Shown: positions 18,838 through 29,200 of the stretch, one piece after another
How positions within the stretch are numbered: the stretch's first letter is position 1
How the letters are laid out: each line of letters starts with the position of its first letter
From: Staphylococcus lutrae
Lineage (GTDB): Bacteria; Bacillota; Bacilli; Staphylococcales; Staphylococcaceae
Assembly (NCBI RefSeq): GCF_002101335.1
Contig: NZ_CP020773.1
Coordinates: 2,046,001-2,110,000 of the forward strand
Length of the DNA stretch: 64,000 nucleotides
Reading direction: 5' to 3'
Made by a program: the position numbers and the translations under genes
Notes under the pieces: model-generated
Database searches by the model: none
Seen by the model: only the letters and a program-made list of their open reading frames with translations
What the model was told of the DNA's origin: nothing

Positions 18838-19659
18838 ATGCATTTATATGATTTTGCAAAAAGTCTAGTGCTAGAAGCGGGAAATAATATTCGAAAATGG
18901 ATGGTTGATGAACTGGCTATTGAAGTGAAATCAAATCCGAATGATCTTGTAACAAATGTGGATAAGGCTGTAGAAGCATTCATCGTCCAAAAAATTCAAG
19001 AAAGATATCCGCATCATCGAATTATTGGTGAAGAAGGCCACGGTCACGATATCCATACGACTGAAGGCGTCGTGTGGGTGATAGATCCGATCGATGGAAC
19101 GCTTAATTTTATTCATCAAGGGGAGAACTTTGCGATATCCATAGGTGTTTTTAAAGAAGGACAAGCATATGCCGGCTTTGTATATGATGTGATGAACGAT
19201 ATCCTCTATCATGCAAAAGTGGGACAAGGCGCTTATCAGAATCAAGATCCTATCCCTCAATTAAGCGGTACGAAAGTCAAAGAGAGTATCATTGGAATGA
19301 ACCCGAATTGGTTAACAAAACCTTTTTTGAGTACAATCTTACAACCAGTGATTGCTGATTCAAGAAGTGCGCGTGCATACGGTTCAGCGGCGTTGGAAAT
19401 TGTTTATGTAGCGACCGGGCATTTAGCGGCATATTTAACGCCACGTTTGCAACCGTGGGATTATGCCGGTGGAATGATTATTTTGGAAGAAGTAGGGGGC
19501 ATCGCAACGAACTTTTTAGGTGAACCACTGTCAATTACACGACCTAACTCTATTTTAGTAGGTAACCGCGAAGTTCACGAAGAAATCAGACAATCGTATT
19601 TACAAAATTATGATTTTGTACTTCAGGCGTTACAGCAAAAGTTTCAAAAAAAGAAGTAG
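18838..19659 (+). CDS. suhB: Inositol monophosphatase family protein
   Basis: This 273-residue magnesium-dependent phosphatase has the family's motifs: GEEGHG (metal-binding Glu, about residue 62), DPIDGTLNFIHQ (about 82-93) and the C-terminal WDYAGGMIILEEVGG (about 204-218). Possible substrates are inositol phosphate, fructose-1,6-bisphosphate or related sugars; the sequence does not say which. In E. coli the homologue SuhB also acts with ribosomal antitermination complexes, which should not be assumed here. GGAGTGAGG before the ATG sets the start. Confidence 0.88.
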   Translation: MHLYDFAKSLVLEAGNNIRKWMVDELAIEVKSNPNDLVTNVDKAVEAFIVQKIQERYPHHRIIGEEGHGHDIHTTEGVVWVIDPIDGTLNFIHQGENFAISIGVFKEGQAYAGFVYDVMNDILYHAKVGQGAYQNQDPIPQLSGTKVKESIIGMNPNWLTKPFLSTILQPVIADSRSARAYGSAALEIVYVATGHLAAYLTPRLQPWDYAGGMIILEEVGGIATNFLGEPLSITRPNSILVGNREVHEEIRQSYLQNYDFVLQALQQKFQKKK

Positions 19660-19819
19660 TCACCACAGATGACGGTTCATAGTATAAAGGAATGGAATCA
19701 ATCCAGTCGCATATGTGGATAGGGCCTGAGGAGAGACGCTTTGCGTAAAGCGGTGAGATGTTTTGAATCAGAAGAAGATACAGATGTTTGAATTGAATTT
19801 TTCAAGTATCACTGACTTT

Positions 19820-19875
19820 AAAAGGGGCGGGATGGGACAATCTTTTCATTATAAAAGAGCGTTTTGTCCCGCTTA
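19820..19875 (-). terminator. Terminator of the ylaF-like gene
   Basis: GGGACAA (19834-19840) pairs with TTGTCCC (19864-19870), with an inner CTTTT/AAAAG stem. On the minus strand the hairpin is followed by a C-run and TTTT. The 160 bases from suhB to here hold nothing else I can interpret. Confidence 0.55.
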
Positions 19876-19883
19876 AAATACGA

Positions 19884-20066
19884 TTACTCGTCGTCTTCAC
19901 GATATTTTCTTTTTAAAGTAAAACCTGTGCCGAATGTCGCTGCCATTAATATGAACGTCACAATAATCCAAAAAATATTTGTCGCAGCAAGGGCAAAGCT
20001 AAATAAAGTTAAAAAGAAAACAGCCAATACGGCTAGAATTAAAAAGACGGATTGAGATTTTTTCAT
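19884..20066 (-). CDS. ylaF: Small membrane protein, DUF5325/YlaF family
   Basis: This 60-residue protein consists of two transmembrane helices (SVFLILAVLAVFFLTLFSFALA and IFWIIVTFILMAATFGTGF) with a charged tail KRKYREDDE. The same small gene stands next to typA in Bacillus (ylaF-ylaG), supporting the family call. The function is unknown. GAGGTGG is seven bases before the ATG. It is divergent from typA, with about 95 bases between the starts. Confidence 0.8.
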   Translation of the reverse strand: MKKSQSVFLILAVLAVFFLTLFSFALAATNIFWIIVTFILMAATFGTGFTLKRKYREDDE

Positions 20067-20162
20067 TATTCGTCCACCTCACTGTTTCTTCATTTCGTTT
20101 CTATGATATAATAAACGAGTTGTAAAAGAAAGTGATAATTTACCCGAGAAAGGAATTACAGT

Positions 20163-22013
20163 ATGACAAAATTTAGAGAAGATGTTCGTAACATTGCGAT
20201 TATCGCTCACGTAGACCATGGTAAAACGACTTTGGTCGATGAACTATTAAAACAATCTGGGATTTTCCGTGAAAATGAGCATGTAGCAGAACGCGCGATG
20301 GACTCTAACGACATCGAGAGGGAACGCGGGATTACAATTTTAGCGAAAAATACCGCAGTCGATTATAAAGATACGAGAATCAACATTTTAGATACACCAG
20401 GACATGCTGACTTTGGTGGTGAAGTTGAACGCATAATGAAAATGGTTGATGGCGTTGTGTTAGTCGTTGATGCATATGAAGGAACGATGCCACAAACGCG
20501 TTTCGTGTTGAAAAAAGCATTGGAACAAAATTTGAAGCCGGTGGTTGTTGTGAATAAAATCGATAAACCGTCTGCCCGTCCTGAAGGCGTTGTGGATGAG
20601 GTTCTAGATTTATTCATTGAACTGGATGCGAATGAGGAACAACTTGATTTCCCTGTTGTATACGCTTCAGCGATTAATGGAACAGCAAGTTTGAACGCTG
20701 ACCAACAAGATGAAAATATGCAAAGTTTATATGAAACGATTTTAGAATATATTCCTGCGCCAGTTGATAACAGGGATGAACCGTTGCAATTCCAACCTGC
20801 ATTATTGGATTATAACGATTATGTAGGCCGTATTGGAATCGGACGCGTTTTTCGTGGGACAATGCGTGTGGGTGAAAACGTATCATTATTAAAATTAGAT
20901 GGCTCTGTTAAAAACTTCCGTGTAACGAAAATTTTTGGTTATTTCGGCCTTAAGCGTGAAGAAATTCAAGAAGCGTATGCAGGTGACTTAATCGCAGTTT
21001 CAGGTATGGAAGACATCAACGTTGGAGAAACGATTACACCACAGGATCATCAAGAAGCATTACCTGTATTACGCATTGATGAACCGACGCTTGAAATGAC
21101 ATTTAGAGTGAACAATTCCCCATTTGCGGGTCGAGAAGGACAGTTTGTGACAGCGCGTCAAATCCAAGAGCGCCTTGATAATCAGTTGGAAACGGATGTT
21201 TCATTAAAAGTCACACCAACAGATTCACCAGATGCATGGACTGTAGCAGGACGAGGAGAACTCCATCTCTCTATATTAATTGAAAATATGCGTCGAGAAG
21301 GATTTGAATTACAAGTCTCCAAACCACAAGTAATCTTAAAAGATATTGATGGTGTATTACACGAGCCATTTGAACGTGTGCAAGCGGAAGTGCCTGAAGA
21401 ATACACGGGTGCGATTATTGAATCTTTAGGGCAACGTAAAGGTGAAATGGTAGACATGGTGACTACGGATAACGGCTTAACACGACTTATTTTTAATGTC
21501 CCTGCACGTGGTTTAATCGGTTATACGACAGAATTTATGTCAATGACGCGTGGCTATGGTATTATTAATCATACTTTCGATGAATTTAGACCGCGTATTA
21601 AAGGACGTATTGGCGGTCGCCGTAACGGTGTACTTGTGTCGATGGATCAAGGCACTGCAAGTGAATATGCGATTCTTGGTCTTGAAGATCGTGGCGTTAA
21701 CTTTATGGAACCGGGTACGGAAGTATATGAAGGCATGATTGTAGGTCAAAACAATCGTGAAAATGATTTAACTGTAAATATCACAAAAGTAAAACATCAA
21801 ACGAATGTGCGTTCCGCGACGAAAGATCAAACAGAAACAATGAAGAAACCACGTAAATTGTCATTAGAGGAAGCATTAGAGTTTATCAATGATGATGAAT
21901 TGGTTGAAGTGACACCAGAAAATGTACGTTTAAGAAAAAGAATATTAAACAAAGGGCAACGTGAAAAAGAGGCCAAACGTATCAAACAAATGATGGAAGC
22001 GGAAGAGAACTAA
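20163..22013 (+). CDS. typA: Ribosome-binding GTPase TypA/BipA
   Basis: This 616-residue translational GTPase is related to EF-G and LepA and acts in ribosome assembly and stress adaptation. G motifs: AHVDHGKTT (G1, about residues 14-22), RGITI (G2), [12 protein letters not shown] (G3), NKIDKP (G4) and SAI (G5). Domain II follows, then the EF-G domains III and V and the TypA-specific C-terminal domain ([33 protein letters not shown]). Length matches the family (about 615). AAAGGA precedes the ATG. Single-gene unit with a clear terminator. Confidence 0.97.
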   Translation: MTKFREDVRNIAIIAHVDHGKTTLVDELLKQSGIFRENEHVAERAMDSNDIERERGITILAKNTAVDYKDTRINILDTPGHADFGGEVERIMKMVDGVVLVVDAYEGTMPQTRFVLKKALEQNLKPVVVVNKIDKPSARPEGVVDEVLDLFIELDANEEQLDFPVVYASAINGTASLNADQQDENMQSLYETILEYIPAPVDNRDEPLQFQPALLDYNDYVGRIGIGRVFRGTMRVGENVSLLKLDGSVKNFRVTKIFGYFGLKREEIQEAYAGDLIAVSGMEDINVGETITPQDHQEALPVLRIDEPTLEMTFRVNNSPFAGREGQFVTARQIQERLDNQLETDVSLKVTPTDSPDAWTVAGRGELHLSILIENMRREGFELQVSKPQVILKDIDGVLHEPFERVQAEVPEEYTGAIIESLGQRKGEMVDMVTTDNGLTRLIFNVPARGLIGYTTEFMSMTRGYGIINHTFDEFRPRIKGRIGGRRNGVLVSMDQGTASEYAILGLEDRGVNFMEPGTEVYEGMIVGQNNRENDLTVNITKVKHQTNVRSATKDQTETMKKPRKLSLEEALEFINDDELVEVTPENVRLRKRILNKGQREKEAKRIKQMMEAEEN

Positions 22014-22021
22014 TTAATACC

Positions 22022-22066
22022 GAAGTAATGTCGTTTTATAGGGAGACGACATTACTTCTTTTCTTT
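22022..22066 (+). terminator. Terminator of typA
   Basis: GAAGTAATGTCGT (22023-22035) and ACGACATTACTTC (22046-22058) are perfect complements, followed by TTTTCTTT. Confidence 0.9.
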
Positions 22067-22208
22067 ATAAACGAGAGATTGTCATGAATGGGCTTCGATT
22101 GAAGATGATCCGTTTGAAATAAATCATATTGATGCATGGATGTGAGCGTATTTTTCGTTTTGTCATACAAATCATACTAAACTAGAGATAAAAGAGGAGG
22201 ATAACATA

Positions 22209-23336
22209 ATGAATCGAAAATATGCAACTTTATTTGAACCTTTAGAACTTCCAAATGGGGCAACAGTAAGAAATCGTTTTGTACTGGCACCCCTTACACA
22301 TACGTTATCAAATGAAGATGGCACTGTTTCTGATGTTGAATTAGAATTTGTAACTTCACGTTCAAAAGATGTGGGCATAGCCATTACAGCGGCAAGTTAT
22401 GTGAATAAAGAAGGGAAGGCATTTCCTGGAGAGCCATCCATTTCTAAAGAAAGTGATATTGATGGACTCCGGACACTGGCTCAAAAAATGAAAGAAGGGG
22501 GCGCAAAAGCCGTTGTCCAAATTCATCATGGTGGGGCAAAAAGTTTACCTGAACTTGTACCTAATGGTGACGTGAAAGCGCCGAGTGCAATTTCAACAGT
22601 GGGATTTGGGAAAGATACCACGCATGACGCTCGCGCAATGACAGATGAAGAAGTCGCGACGATGATTAAAGATTTTGGTAAAGCAACATCTCTCGCAATT
22701 AAAGCAGGTTTTGATGGTGTTGAAATTCACGGTGCAAATCATTACGCGATTCATCAGTTCACCTCACCTCATTACAACCGTAGAACGGATCAGTGGAAAG
22801 ATTGTCTCGCTATCCCTCATGCCATTACAGATGAAGTGTTGAGTGTTGCACGTTCAGAAGGTCCAAAAGATTTTATTGTAGGTTATCGTTTTTCTCCAGA
22901 AGAAGCGGAAGAAGGCGGACTTACAATGGATATTACTGAACGAATTGTCAAAGCGCTTATCGAAAAACCTATTGATTATCTCCATGTCTCTCTGATGGCG
23001 CTTCATTCGAAAATACGAAGCGGTCAATATGAAGGGCAAAAACGAATTGATTTAATTCTCAAATGGATGCAAGGGCGTATGCCACTTATTGCAGTAGGTG
23101 CTGTATTTAATGCGGAAGACGCACGTTCTGGAATTGAAGCGGGTGTACCTTTAATTGCATTAGGACGAGGCTTACTATTTGATCAAGATTTCATTCGAAA
23201 AATCAAACTCGGAAAAGAACAAGAAATTATATCCTACTTTGACCCGGATAGACCGGATCATCATCATTTGCCATATCCATTATGGAAAGCATTTGCTGAG
23301 GGGAGATATCCGTATCCACAGAAGCCTAAATCTTAG
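22209..23336 (+). CDS. NAD(P)H-dependent flavin oxidoreductase, Old Yellow Enzyme family
   Basis: This 375-residue FMN protein has a TIM-barrel fold of the Old Yellow Enzyme family. Visible family features: the start LFEPLELPNGATVRNRFVLAPLTH, the substrate-binding pair in VEIHGANHYAIHQFTSPHYNRR, and the FMN-phosphate region near GVPLIALGRGLLFD. Related proteins reduce activated C=C bonds; the natural substrate is unknown. GAGGAGG upstream sets the start. Single gene between typA and the minus-strand ylaI unit. I do not recall this gene in the same place in S. aureus, so it may be a species-specific insertion. Confidence 0.88.
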   Translation: MNRKYATLFEPLELPNGATVRNRFVLAPLTHTLSNEDGTVSDVELEFVTSRSKDVGIAITAASYVNKEGKAFPGEPSISKESDIDGLRTLAQKMKEGGAKAVVQIHHGGAKSLPELVPNGDVKAPSAISTVGFGKDTTHDARAMTDEEVATMIKDFGKATSLAIKAGFDGVEIHGANHYAIHQFTSPHYNRRTDQWKDCLAIPHAITDEVLSVARSEGPKDFIVGYRFSPEEAEEGGLTMDITERIVKALIEKPIDYLHVSLMALHSKIRSGQYEGQKRIDLILKWMQGRMPLIAVGAVFNAEDARSGIEAGVPLIALGRGLLFDQDFIRKIKLGKEQEIISYFDPDRPDHHHLPYPLWKAFAEGRYPYPQKPKS

Positions 23337-23477
23337 AAACGCATTGAGATAGAGGTGTAGGAAATGGCTGAACAGAAGCGACTTTCATGCTATGATTCAT
23401 TTTGACGATGACTTAATTAAAGGTGACGAGCTGTTGTACTGTCACCTCATCATATGATCAGTCCTACCCATGCACTT

Positions 23478-23524
23478 AAAAGAACCCCCTATAAAATCGG
23501 CACGTTACGTCCGACTTATAGGGG
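23478..23524 (-). terminator. Hairpin downstream of the ylaI-like gene
   Basis: CCCCTATAA (23486-23494) pairs with TTATAGGGG (23516-23524), with an inner CGG/CCG. On the minus strand the hairpin is followed by GTTCTTTT. A smaller GGTGAC/GTCACC hairpin near 23423-23446 may end the plus-strand flavin gene. Confidence 0.5.
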
Positions 23525-23573
23525 AATATTTTAGAAAAGCATTCATTCTAGCAACGTGACGGTCTTATCTTCC

Positions 23574-23747
23574 TCAAGACTTGTCGTAACGATAAGAAGA
23601 GGAACGTTGCTTTGGTGTGTCAAGTCGACTTTTACATTCATCGCACATAAATGTTTTAATTGGATTATGCTTCAATCGTTTGGATAAGCGTGTGTTTTCA
23701 TCTAACAAAACTTCCGTATCGCATATGACACAAGTTACTTTGCGCAT
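23574..23747 (-). CDS. ylaI: YlaI-type zinc-ribbon protein (DUF2197)
   Basis: This very short gene (57 residues) encodes a protein with two CxxC knuckles: CVIC near residue 6 and CDEC near residue 35, separated by a charged stretch. It matches DUF2197/YlaI in length and in its cysteine layout, which suggests zinc binding. YlaI lies in the same neighbourhood of typA and ylaN in Bacillus. The ATG at 23747 directly follows the TAG of the upstream minus-strand gene (23748-23750), and GAGGTG lies eight bases before the start, so the two are coupled. The function is unknown. Confidence 0.8.
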   Translation of the reverse strand: MRKVTCVICDTEVLLDENTRLSKRLKHNPIKTFMCDECKSRLDTPKQRSSSYRYDKS

Positions 23748-24230
23748 CTAAAACACCTCGATATGTGTGACGTGTTTAAACTGATATTCGTATCCATTTT
23801 CTAATGTATACACAAAGCTATCAACACCTTCATCTTCATAAAGTTTTTTACCCTCTTTTGCAAATTGAAAGAATAGATAAGGTAAACATTCAAATGGAAT
23901 ATCGATATGATCTGCAGAATTCGACAACCGAATCGTTGTAACAGCGTCATTAGGCTCAGCATTTCTAAAGAACGGTGTCATATTAATCACAAATGATCCG
24001 TTTAATACGGCACGTTTTTTATAGTTGATTTCACTGTTCAAGGTCGGTGGATTCGTTTGGCCTTCTAGTATCGCACGGTTCCATTCTTTGTTATTTTCAA
24101 ATTGGATAGGCTTTTGACTATCAAAAACGCCTTTTTCTAAATCTTCTACTGAAAGTTTTCTATCATCAAAAATCCAAGTGGTACTATCAAGTGTAATTGG
24201 AAATTTAACGTTACCTTTGATTTGAATCAT
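23748..24230 (-). CDS. Conserved hypothetical protein upstream of ylaI
   Basis: This 160-residue soluble protein has no signal peptide. It is rich in beta-type sequence (GNVKFPITLDSTTWIFDDRK; TTIRLSNSADHIDIPFECLPYLFFQFA; YTLENGYEYQFKHVTHIEVF). It is conserved at this place in staphylococci but I do not know its function; I recall relatives labelled peptidyl-prolyl isomerase, which I cannot support from the sequence. GGGAG at about 24240 precedes the ATG. It is the first gene of a two-gene unit with ylaI. Confidence 0.75.
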   Translation of the reverse strand: MIQIKGNVKFPITLDSTTWIFDDRKLSVEDLEKGVFDSQKPIQFENNKEWNRAILEGQTNPPTLNSEINYKKRAVLNGSFVINMTPFFRNAEPNDAVTTIRLSNSADHIDIPFECLPYLFFQFAKEGKKLYEDEGVDSFVYTLENGYEYQFKHVTHIEVF

Positions 24231-24368
24231 TCATATGCACTCCCTCAGTTTCACTCTCTACATTTTAACATACTTCACCTTGGTGGCATGTCAAATATAC
24301 TTGCTTTTTATATAGGGATAAGATAAACTTTTTTAAAGAAGAAGAAAATGAAATAGGGGGATTATGTC

Positions 24369-24644
24369 ATGAGCAAGCAACAACAACTGCGCAATACTGC
24401 ATATGACCAATTGAATAAAGATGCAGAACGAATACTACAACTGATCAAAGTTCAAATAGATAATTTAACATTACCACAATGTCCTTTGTATGAGGAAGTT
24501 TTAGATACACAAATGTACGGTTTACAAAAAGAGGTTGACTTTGCAGTTAATCTTGGACTTGTAAGTGAAGAAGATGGCAAAAAGTTAATGTTGCGTTTAG
24601 AAAAAGAGTTATCAAAATTACACGAAGCATTTACTCGCGTATAA
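24369..24644 (+). CDS. ylaN: YlaN, UPF0358 family iron-homeostasis protein
   Basis: This 91-residue helical protein matches UPF0358/YlaN ([37 protein letters not shown] across residues 16-52). YlaN of S. aureus and Bacillus has been linked to iron homeostasis and Fe-S cluster supply and interacts with the regulator Fur; this is family knowledge, not visible here. A GGGGG-type ribosome binding site is upstream. It lies 71 bases before ftsW, as in other staphylococci. Confidence 0.9.
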   Translation: MSKQQQLRNTAYDQLNKDAERILQLIKVQIDNLTLPQCPLYEEVLDTQMYGLQKEVDFAVNLGLVSEEDGKKLMLRLEKELSKLHEAFTRV

Positions 24645-24715
24645 CAGTTACTATCTTAATGTATAGTAGCGCGTTTTTTCGCCGTCTAAGTGCGAGAATT
24701 GGATGATTGAAACAT

Positions 24716-25942
24716 ATGAATAATATGAAAAGACTATTTCGATATATTTTGAGGTCATCTAAATATATCGATTTTCCATTATTAATCACATATCTTGCAC
24801 TTTGCTTTATTGGCTTAACAATGGTATATAGTGCAAGTATGGTGGCCGCAACACGTGGTACGTTGACTGGTGGTACACCGGTTGCAGGCACTTATTTTTA
24901 TTCACGACAGTTAATATACGTATTGATGGGATTCGGCATTGTGTTTTTTTTAGCGTACATTATGGATGTGAGAATTTTAAAACAACGTAATGTTCAGCTC
25001 GGTATGATGGGAATCATATTGATACTTCTTTTTGCGACGCTATTGTTTGGTAGTGAAATCAATGGTTCGAAAAGTTGGTTAAACTTGGGCTTCATGAATT
25101 TACAAGCATCAGAACTGTTGAAAATTGCCATTATTTTATACGTCCCATACATTATTGAAAGAAAGCGCTACGAAATCCAGCGACAGCCGACTGTGATTTT
25201 ATGGCCAATTGCGTTTGTCGGCTTCTGTCTGAGCCTCGTTTTGTTACAAAAGGACGTCGGTCAAACGCTTTTAACGGGTGCCATATTCTTTAGTATCATT
25301 GTCTATTCGGGTATTGGGGTGAAAAACCTCATTAAAATCGGGTCCTATGCTATGATTGCGCTTGTCGGTGTGATCATCATCATTGTTATTTTCCGAATTA
25401 ATATTCTCCCATCATATTTAACGGCGAGATTTAGCGCGTTGGAAAACCCTTTTAATTATGAGTCAGGCATTGGATACCATTTGTCCAATTCACTCTTAGC
25501 TATAGGGAATGGGGGATTATTTGGTCGGGGACTCGGAAATAGCATTATGAAACTGGGCTATCTTCCTGAGCCACATACGGACTTTATTTTTGCAATCATT
25601 AGTGAAGAACTGGGCTTTATCGGTGCAATGGCCGTTTTGTGTCTCATATTCTTTATTGTTTACCGTGCTTTTGAACTTGCTTCTCGAACAACATCGTATT
25701 TTTATAAACTGGTTTGCGTTGGGATCGCAAGTTATATCGCATTACAATCCTTTGTCAACTTAGGGGGGATTTCCGGCTTGATTCCTTTAACCGGTGTACC
25801 ATTGCCATTTATTAGTTTTGGTGGGTCTTCTATGCTGAGTTTGAGTATTGCAATGGGATTATTGCTGATTATTGCCAAACAAATTAAATATGAGGCAGCG
25901 AAAAAGCGCTATATGCAAAAACAACAGAAAAGAATGAAGTAA
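24716..25942 (+). CDS. ftsW: Peptidoglycan polymerase FtsW (SEDS family)
   Basis: This 408-residue SEDS glycosyltransferase polymerises lipid II at the division site with a partner penicillin-binding protein. Ten transmembrane helices can be seen, with the family motif PEPHTDFIFAIISEELGF (near residue 285) and the final helix region PLTGVPLPFISFGGSS. The ATG at 24716 lies nine bases after GGATGA; an ATG nine bases later (24725) is possible, and a TTG at 24707 is not favoured. The early YSASMVAATRGTLTGG matches the staphylococcal FtsW wording. A terminator follows. Confidence 0.93.
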   Translation: MNNMKRLFRYILRSSKYIDFPLLITYLALCFIGLTMVYSASMVAATRGTLTGGTPVAGTYFYSRQLIYVLMGFGIVFFLAYIMDVRILKQRNVQLGMMGIILILLFATLLFGSEINGSKSWLNLGFMNLQASELLKIAIILYVPYIIERKRYEIQRQPTVILWPIAFVGFCLSLVLLQKDVGQTLLTGAIFFSIIVYSGIGVKNLIKIGSYAMIALVGVIIIIVIFRINILPSYLTARFSALENPFNYESGIGYHLSNSLLAIGNGGLFGRGLGNSIMKLGYLPEPHTDFIFAIISEELGFIGAMAVLCLIFFIVYRAFELASRTTSYFYKLVCVGIASYIALQSFVNLGGISGLIPLTGVPLPFISFGGSSMLSLSIAMGLLLIIAKQIKYEAAKKRYMQKQQKRMK

Positions 25943-25966
25943 CGACAGTTACGAGGTCGTTTACAT

Positions 25967-26005
25967 AGTGGGGTAATTGTAATGATTGCTCCACTTCTTT
26001 ATTTT
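25967..26005 (+). terminator. Terminator of ftsW
   Basis: AGTGGGGTAAT (25967-25977) pairs with ATTGCTCCACT (25985-25995), with two G-U pairs, followed by TCTTTATTTTATTTT. Confidence 0.7.
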
Positions 26006-26103
26006 ATTTTATTTTGCGTATACAAGTAGGGCCAAGGCATATGTTTATTCTATACACGATAAAATTTTGACATCGCTAAAAAATAAAGATAAAATACTAA
26101 CAT

Positions 26104-26141
26104 ATTACTTAAATTTATTAATAGTGATAAGTTTAAGTAAT
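26104..26141. promoter_or_regulatory. Perfect 10-bp dyad upstream of pyc
   Basis: ATTACTTAAA (26104-26113) and TTTAAGTAAT (26132-26141) are perfect inverted repeats 18 bases apart. They lie about 60-90 bases upstream of the pyc promoter, so they may be an operator or an old hairpin. No T-run follows. The rest of this 327-base gap is AT-rich and holds no gene. Confidence 0.35.
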
Positions 26142-26193
26142 GACTTTAGATGAATTTGATTGAGAATTTAAAAGTTTCTTAGAATCAGAATCT

Positions 26194-26222
26194 TTTAAAT
26201 ATGTGCGATTTATTGCTATAAT
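26194..26222 (+). promoter_or_regulatory. pyc promoter with extended -10
   Basis: TGCTATAAT (26214-26222) is an extended -10 with a perfect hexamer. A weak -35, TTTAAA (26194-26199), is 17 bases upstream. The pyc start is 47 bases downstream. Confidence 0.6.
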
Positions 26223-26269
26223 AGACTATGTATTTTTAGAATTTTCTTACTATTCAGGGGGTTCACATA

Positions 26270-29200
26270 ATGAAACGTATACATAAATTGTTAGTCGCTA
26301 ACCGTGGAGAAATTGCAATACGTATTTTCAGAGCAGCGACCGAGTTAAACATTCAGACAGTAGCGATTTATTCAAAAGAAGATATGGGATCTTTGCACCG
26401 TTATAAAGCGGATGAATCGTATTTAGTGGGTGAAAATTTAGGGCCTGCTGAAAGTTATTTGAATATCGAACAAATTATTAAAGTCGCTAAAGAAGCAGGG
26501 GCGGATGCCATTCACCCAGGTTATGGTTTCTTAAGTGAAAATATGCAATTTGCAAAGCGTTGTGCTGAAGAAAACATTATTTTTGTTGGACCACATCTCG
26601 AACATTTAGATATGTTTGGTGACAAAGTTAAAGCACGTGCTACGGCTATTCGTGCGAATTTACCAGTCATTCCCGGAACTGATGGCCCTGTTCATGATTT
26701 TGCAGATGCAGAAAAATTTGCGGAAGAAGCGGGCTACCCACTGATGATTAAAGCAACGAGTGGGGGTGGAGGTAAAGGAATGCGCATCGTGCGTGAAGCT
26801 TCAGAACTCCAAGAAGCGTTTACTCGTGCAAAATCAGAAGCAGAAAAATCATTCGGTAATAGCGAGGTCTACATTGAAAAGTTTATTGATGAGCCGAAAC
26901 ATATCGAAGTTCAAGTGATTGGTGATGAAGTAGGCAATATCATTCATTTGTATGAGAGAGACTGTTCGGTACAACGACGGCATCAAAAAGTGGTTGAAGT
27001 AGCGCCATCAGTAAGTTTGTCTGATCAACTGCGCGAGCGTATTTGTGATGCAGCTGTAGATTTAATGAAACAAATTCAATATGTCAATGCAGGGACGGTT
27101 GAGTTTTTAGTGTCTGGGGATGACTTTTATTTTATCGAAGTCAATCCACGTATCCAGGTTGAACATACGATAACTGAAATGATCACAGGGGTAGATATTG
27201 TAAAAACACAACTTCTTATCGCGGATGGTGAAGCGTTACACGATGAAGCGATTGCAATGCCTCAGCAAAGTGAGATTCGCACATTGGGGTATGCGATTCA
27301 GTGTCGTATTACAACTGAGGATCCGACGCAAGACTTTATGCCAGATACGGGACGAATTGTCGCGTACCGTTCTAGTGGTGGTTTTGGTGTACGTCTTGAT
27401 GCAGGGGATGCTTTCCAAGGTGCTGAAATTTCACCATACTATGATTCATTACTCGTTAAGGTGTCCACACATGCGATTAGTTATAAAGAAGCACGTGAAA
27501 AAATGGTCCGTTCATTACGAGAAATGCGGATTCGTGGTGTGAAAACAAATGTTCCATTTTTACGTAATGTGATTCTACATGAAAAATTTGCTTCAGGAGA
27601 TTACACGACAAAATTTTTAGAACAATCTCCGGAATTATTTGAAATTAGAACTTCTCGCGATAGAGGGACGAAAACGCTTGAGTATATCGGTAATGTAACG
27701 ATTAATGGATTCCCAAGTGTCGAAAAAAGACCGAAGCCACATTTTGAAACGCCATGTGTTCCTAAACCGGATGCACAGACCATTGCATCATTCGTCGGCA
27801 CGAAACAGTTGCTCGATCAAGAAGGGCCGCAAGCGGTAGCGGCATGGGTCAAACAACAGGATGACGTGTTATTAACGGATACGACATTTCGAGATGCACA
27901 TCAATCCTTATTGGCAACGCGGGTAAGGACGCATGATTTGATGAAAATTGCGCCTGAGACTGCGCGCGTGATGAAAGATAATTTCTCGCTTGAAATGTGG
28001 GGCGGAGCGACGTTCGATGTCGCCTATAACTTTTTAAAAGAAAGTCCTTGGCAACGTTTGGAAAAATTAAGAGCTGCGATTCCTAATGTGTTGTTTCAGA
28101 TGTTATTACGTGCATCAAACGCCGTCGGTTATCGCAATTATCCAGACAATGTCATTCAAAAATTTATAGCTGAGAGTGCAGCAGCGGGTATCGATGTATT
28201 TAGAATTTTTGATTCATTGAATTGGTTAGAACAAATGAAAGTTGCCAATGAAGCGGTACAAAAAGCAGGTAAAATTTCAGAAGGTACGATTTGTTATACA
28301 GGTGATATTTTAAATCCAGAGCGTTCAAATATTTATACATTAGAATACTATGTTAAGTTAGCAAAAGATTTAGAACGTGAAGGCTTCCACATGCTAGCAA
28401 TTAAAGATATGGCCGGTTTACTCAAACCTAGAGCGGCTTATGAGCTCATCGGAGAATTGAAAGCGGCGATTGATTTGCCGATTCATCTCCATACGCACGA
28501 TACAAGCGGTAACGGTATTCTTGTATACAAAGAAGCGATTGAAGCAGGCGTGGATATCATTGATACAGCTGTAGCCGCAATGTCTGGTTTGACGAGTCAA
28601 CCGAGTAGCAATTCACTTTACTATGCGATGAGTGGTTTTGAGCGTCGAATTCGAATGGATATCGAAGGACACGAATCACTTTCTCATTATTGGGATGCGG
28701 TACGACCTTATTATAGTGACTTTGAAAGTGATATGAAGTCGCCGCATACAGAAGTGTATCAACATGAGATGCCAGGTGGACAATATTCAAATTTACGTCA
28801 ACAAGCAAAAAGCTTAGGGCTTGGAGAACGTTTTAGTGAAGTAAAAGAAATGTATCGTCGTGTCAACTTCTTATTTGGTGATATTGTTAAAGTGACACCA
28901 TCATCTAAAGTCGTTGGGGACATGGCACTTTATATGGTTCAAAATGAGTTGGATGAAGAAGCTATCATCGAACAAGGTCATAAATTAGATTTTCCAGAAT
29001 CGGTTATCTCATTCTTCAGAGGAGATATCGGTCAACCGGTTAACGGATTTAACCAATCTTTACAACGTGTGATATTAAAAGGTCAAAAACCTTTAACTGA
29101 ACGTCCGGGTGAATATTTAAAACCGATTGACTTTGAAGCGTTGCGTAAAACGTTGCAAGAGAAGCAGCAACAGCCGGTGACTGAACAAGATTTAATCAGT

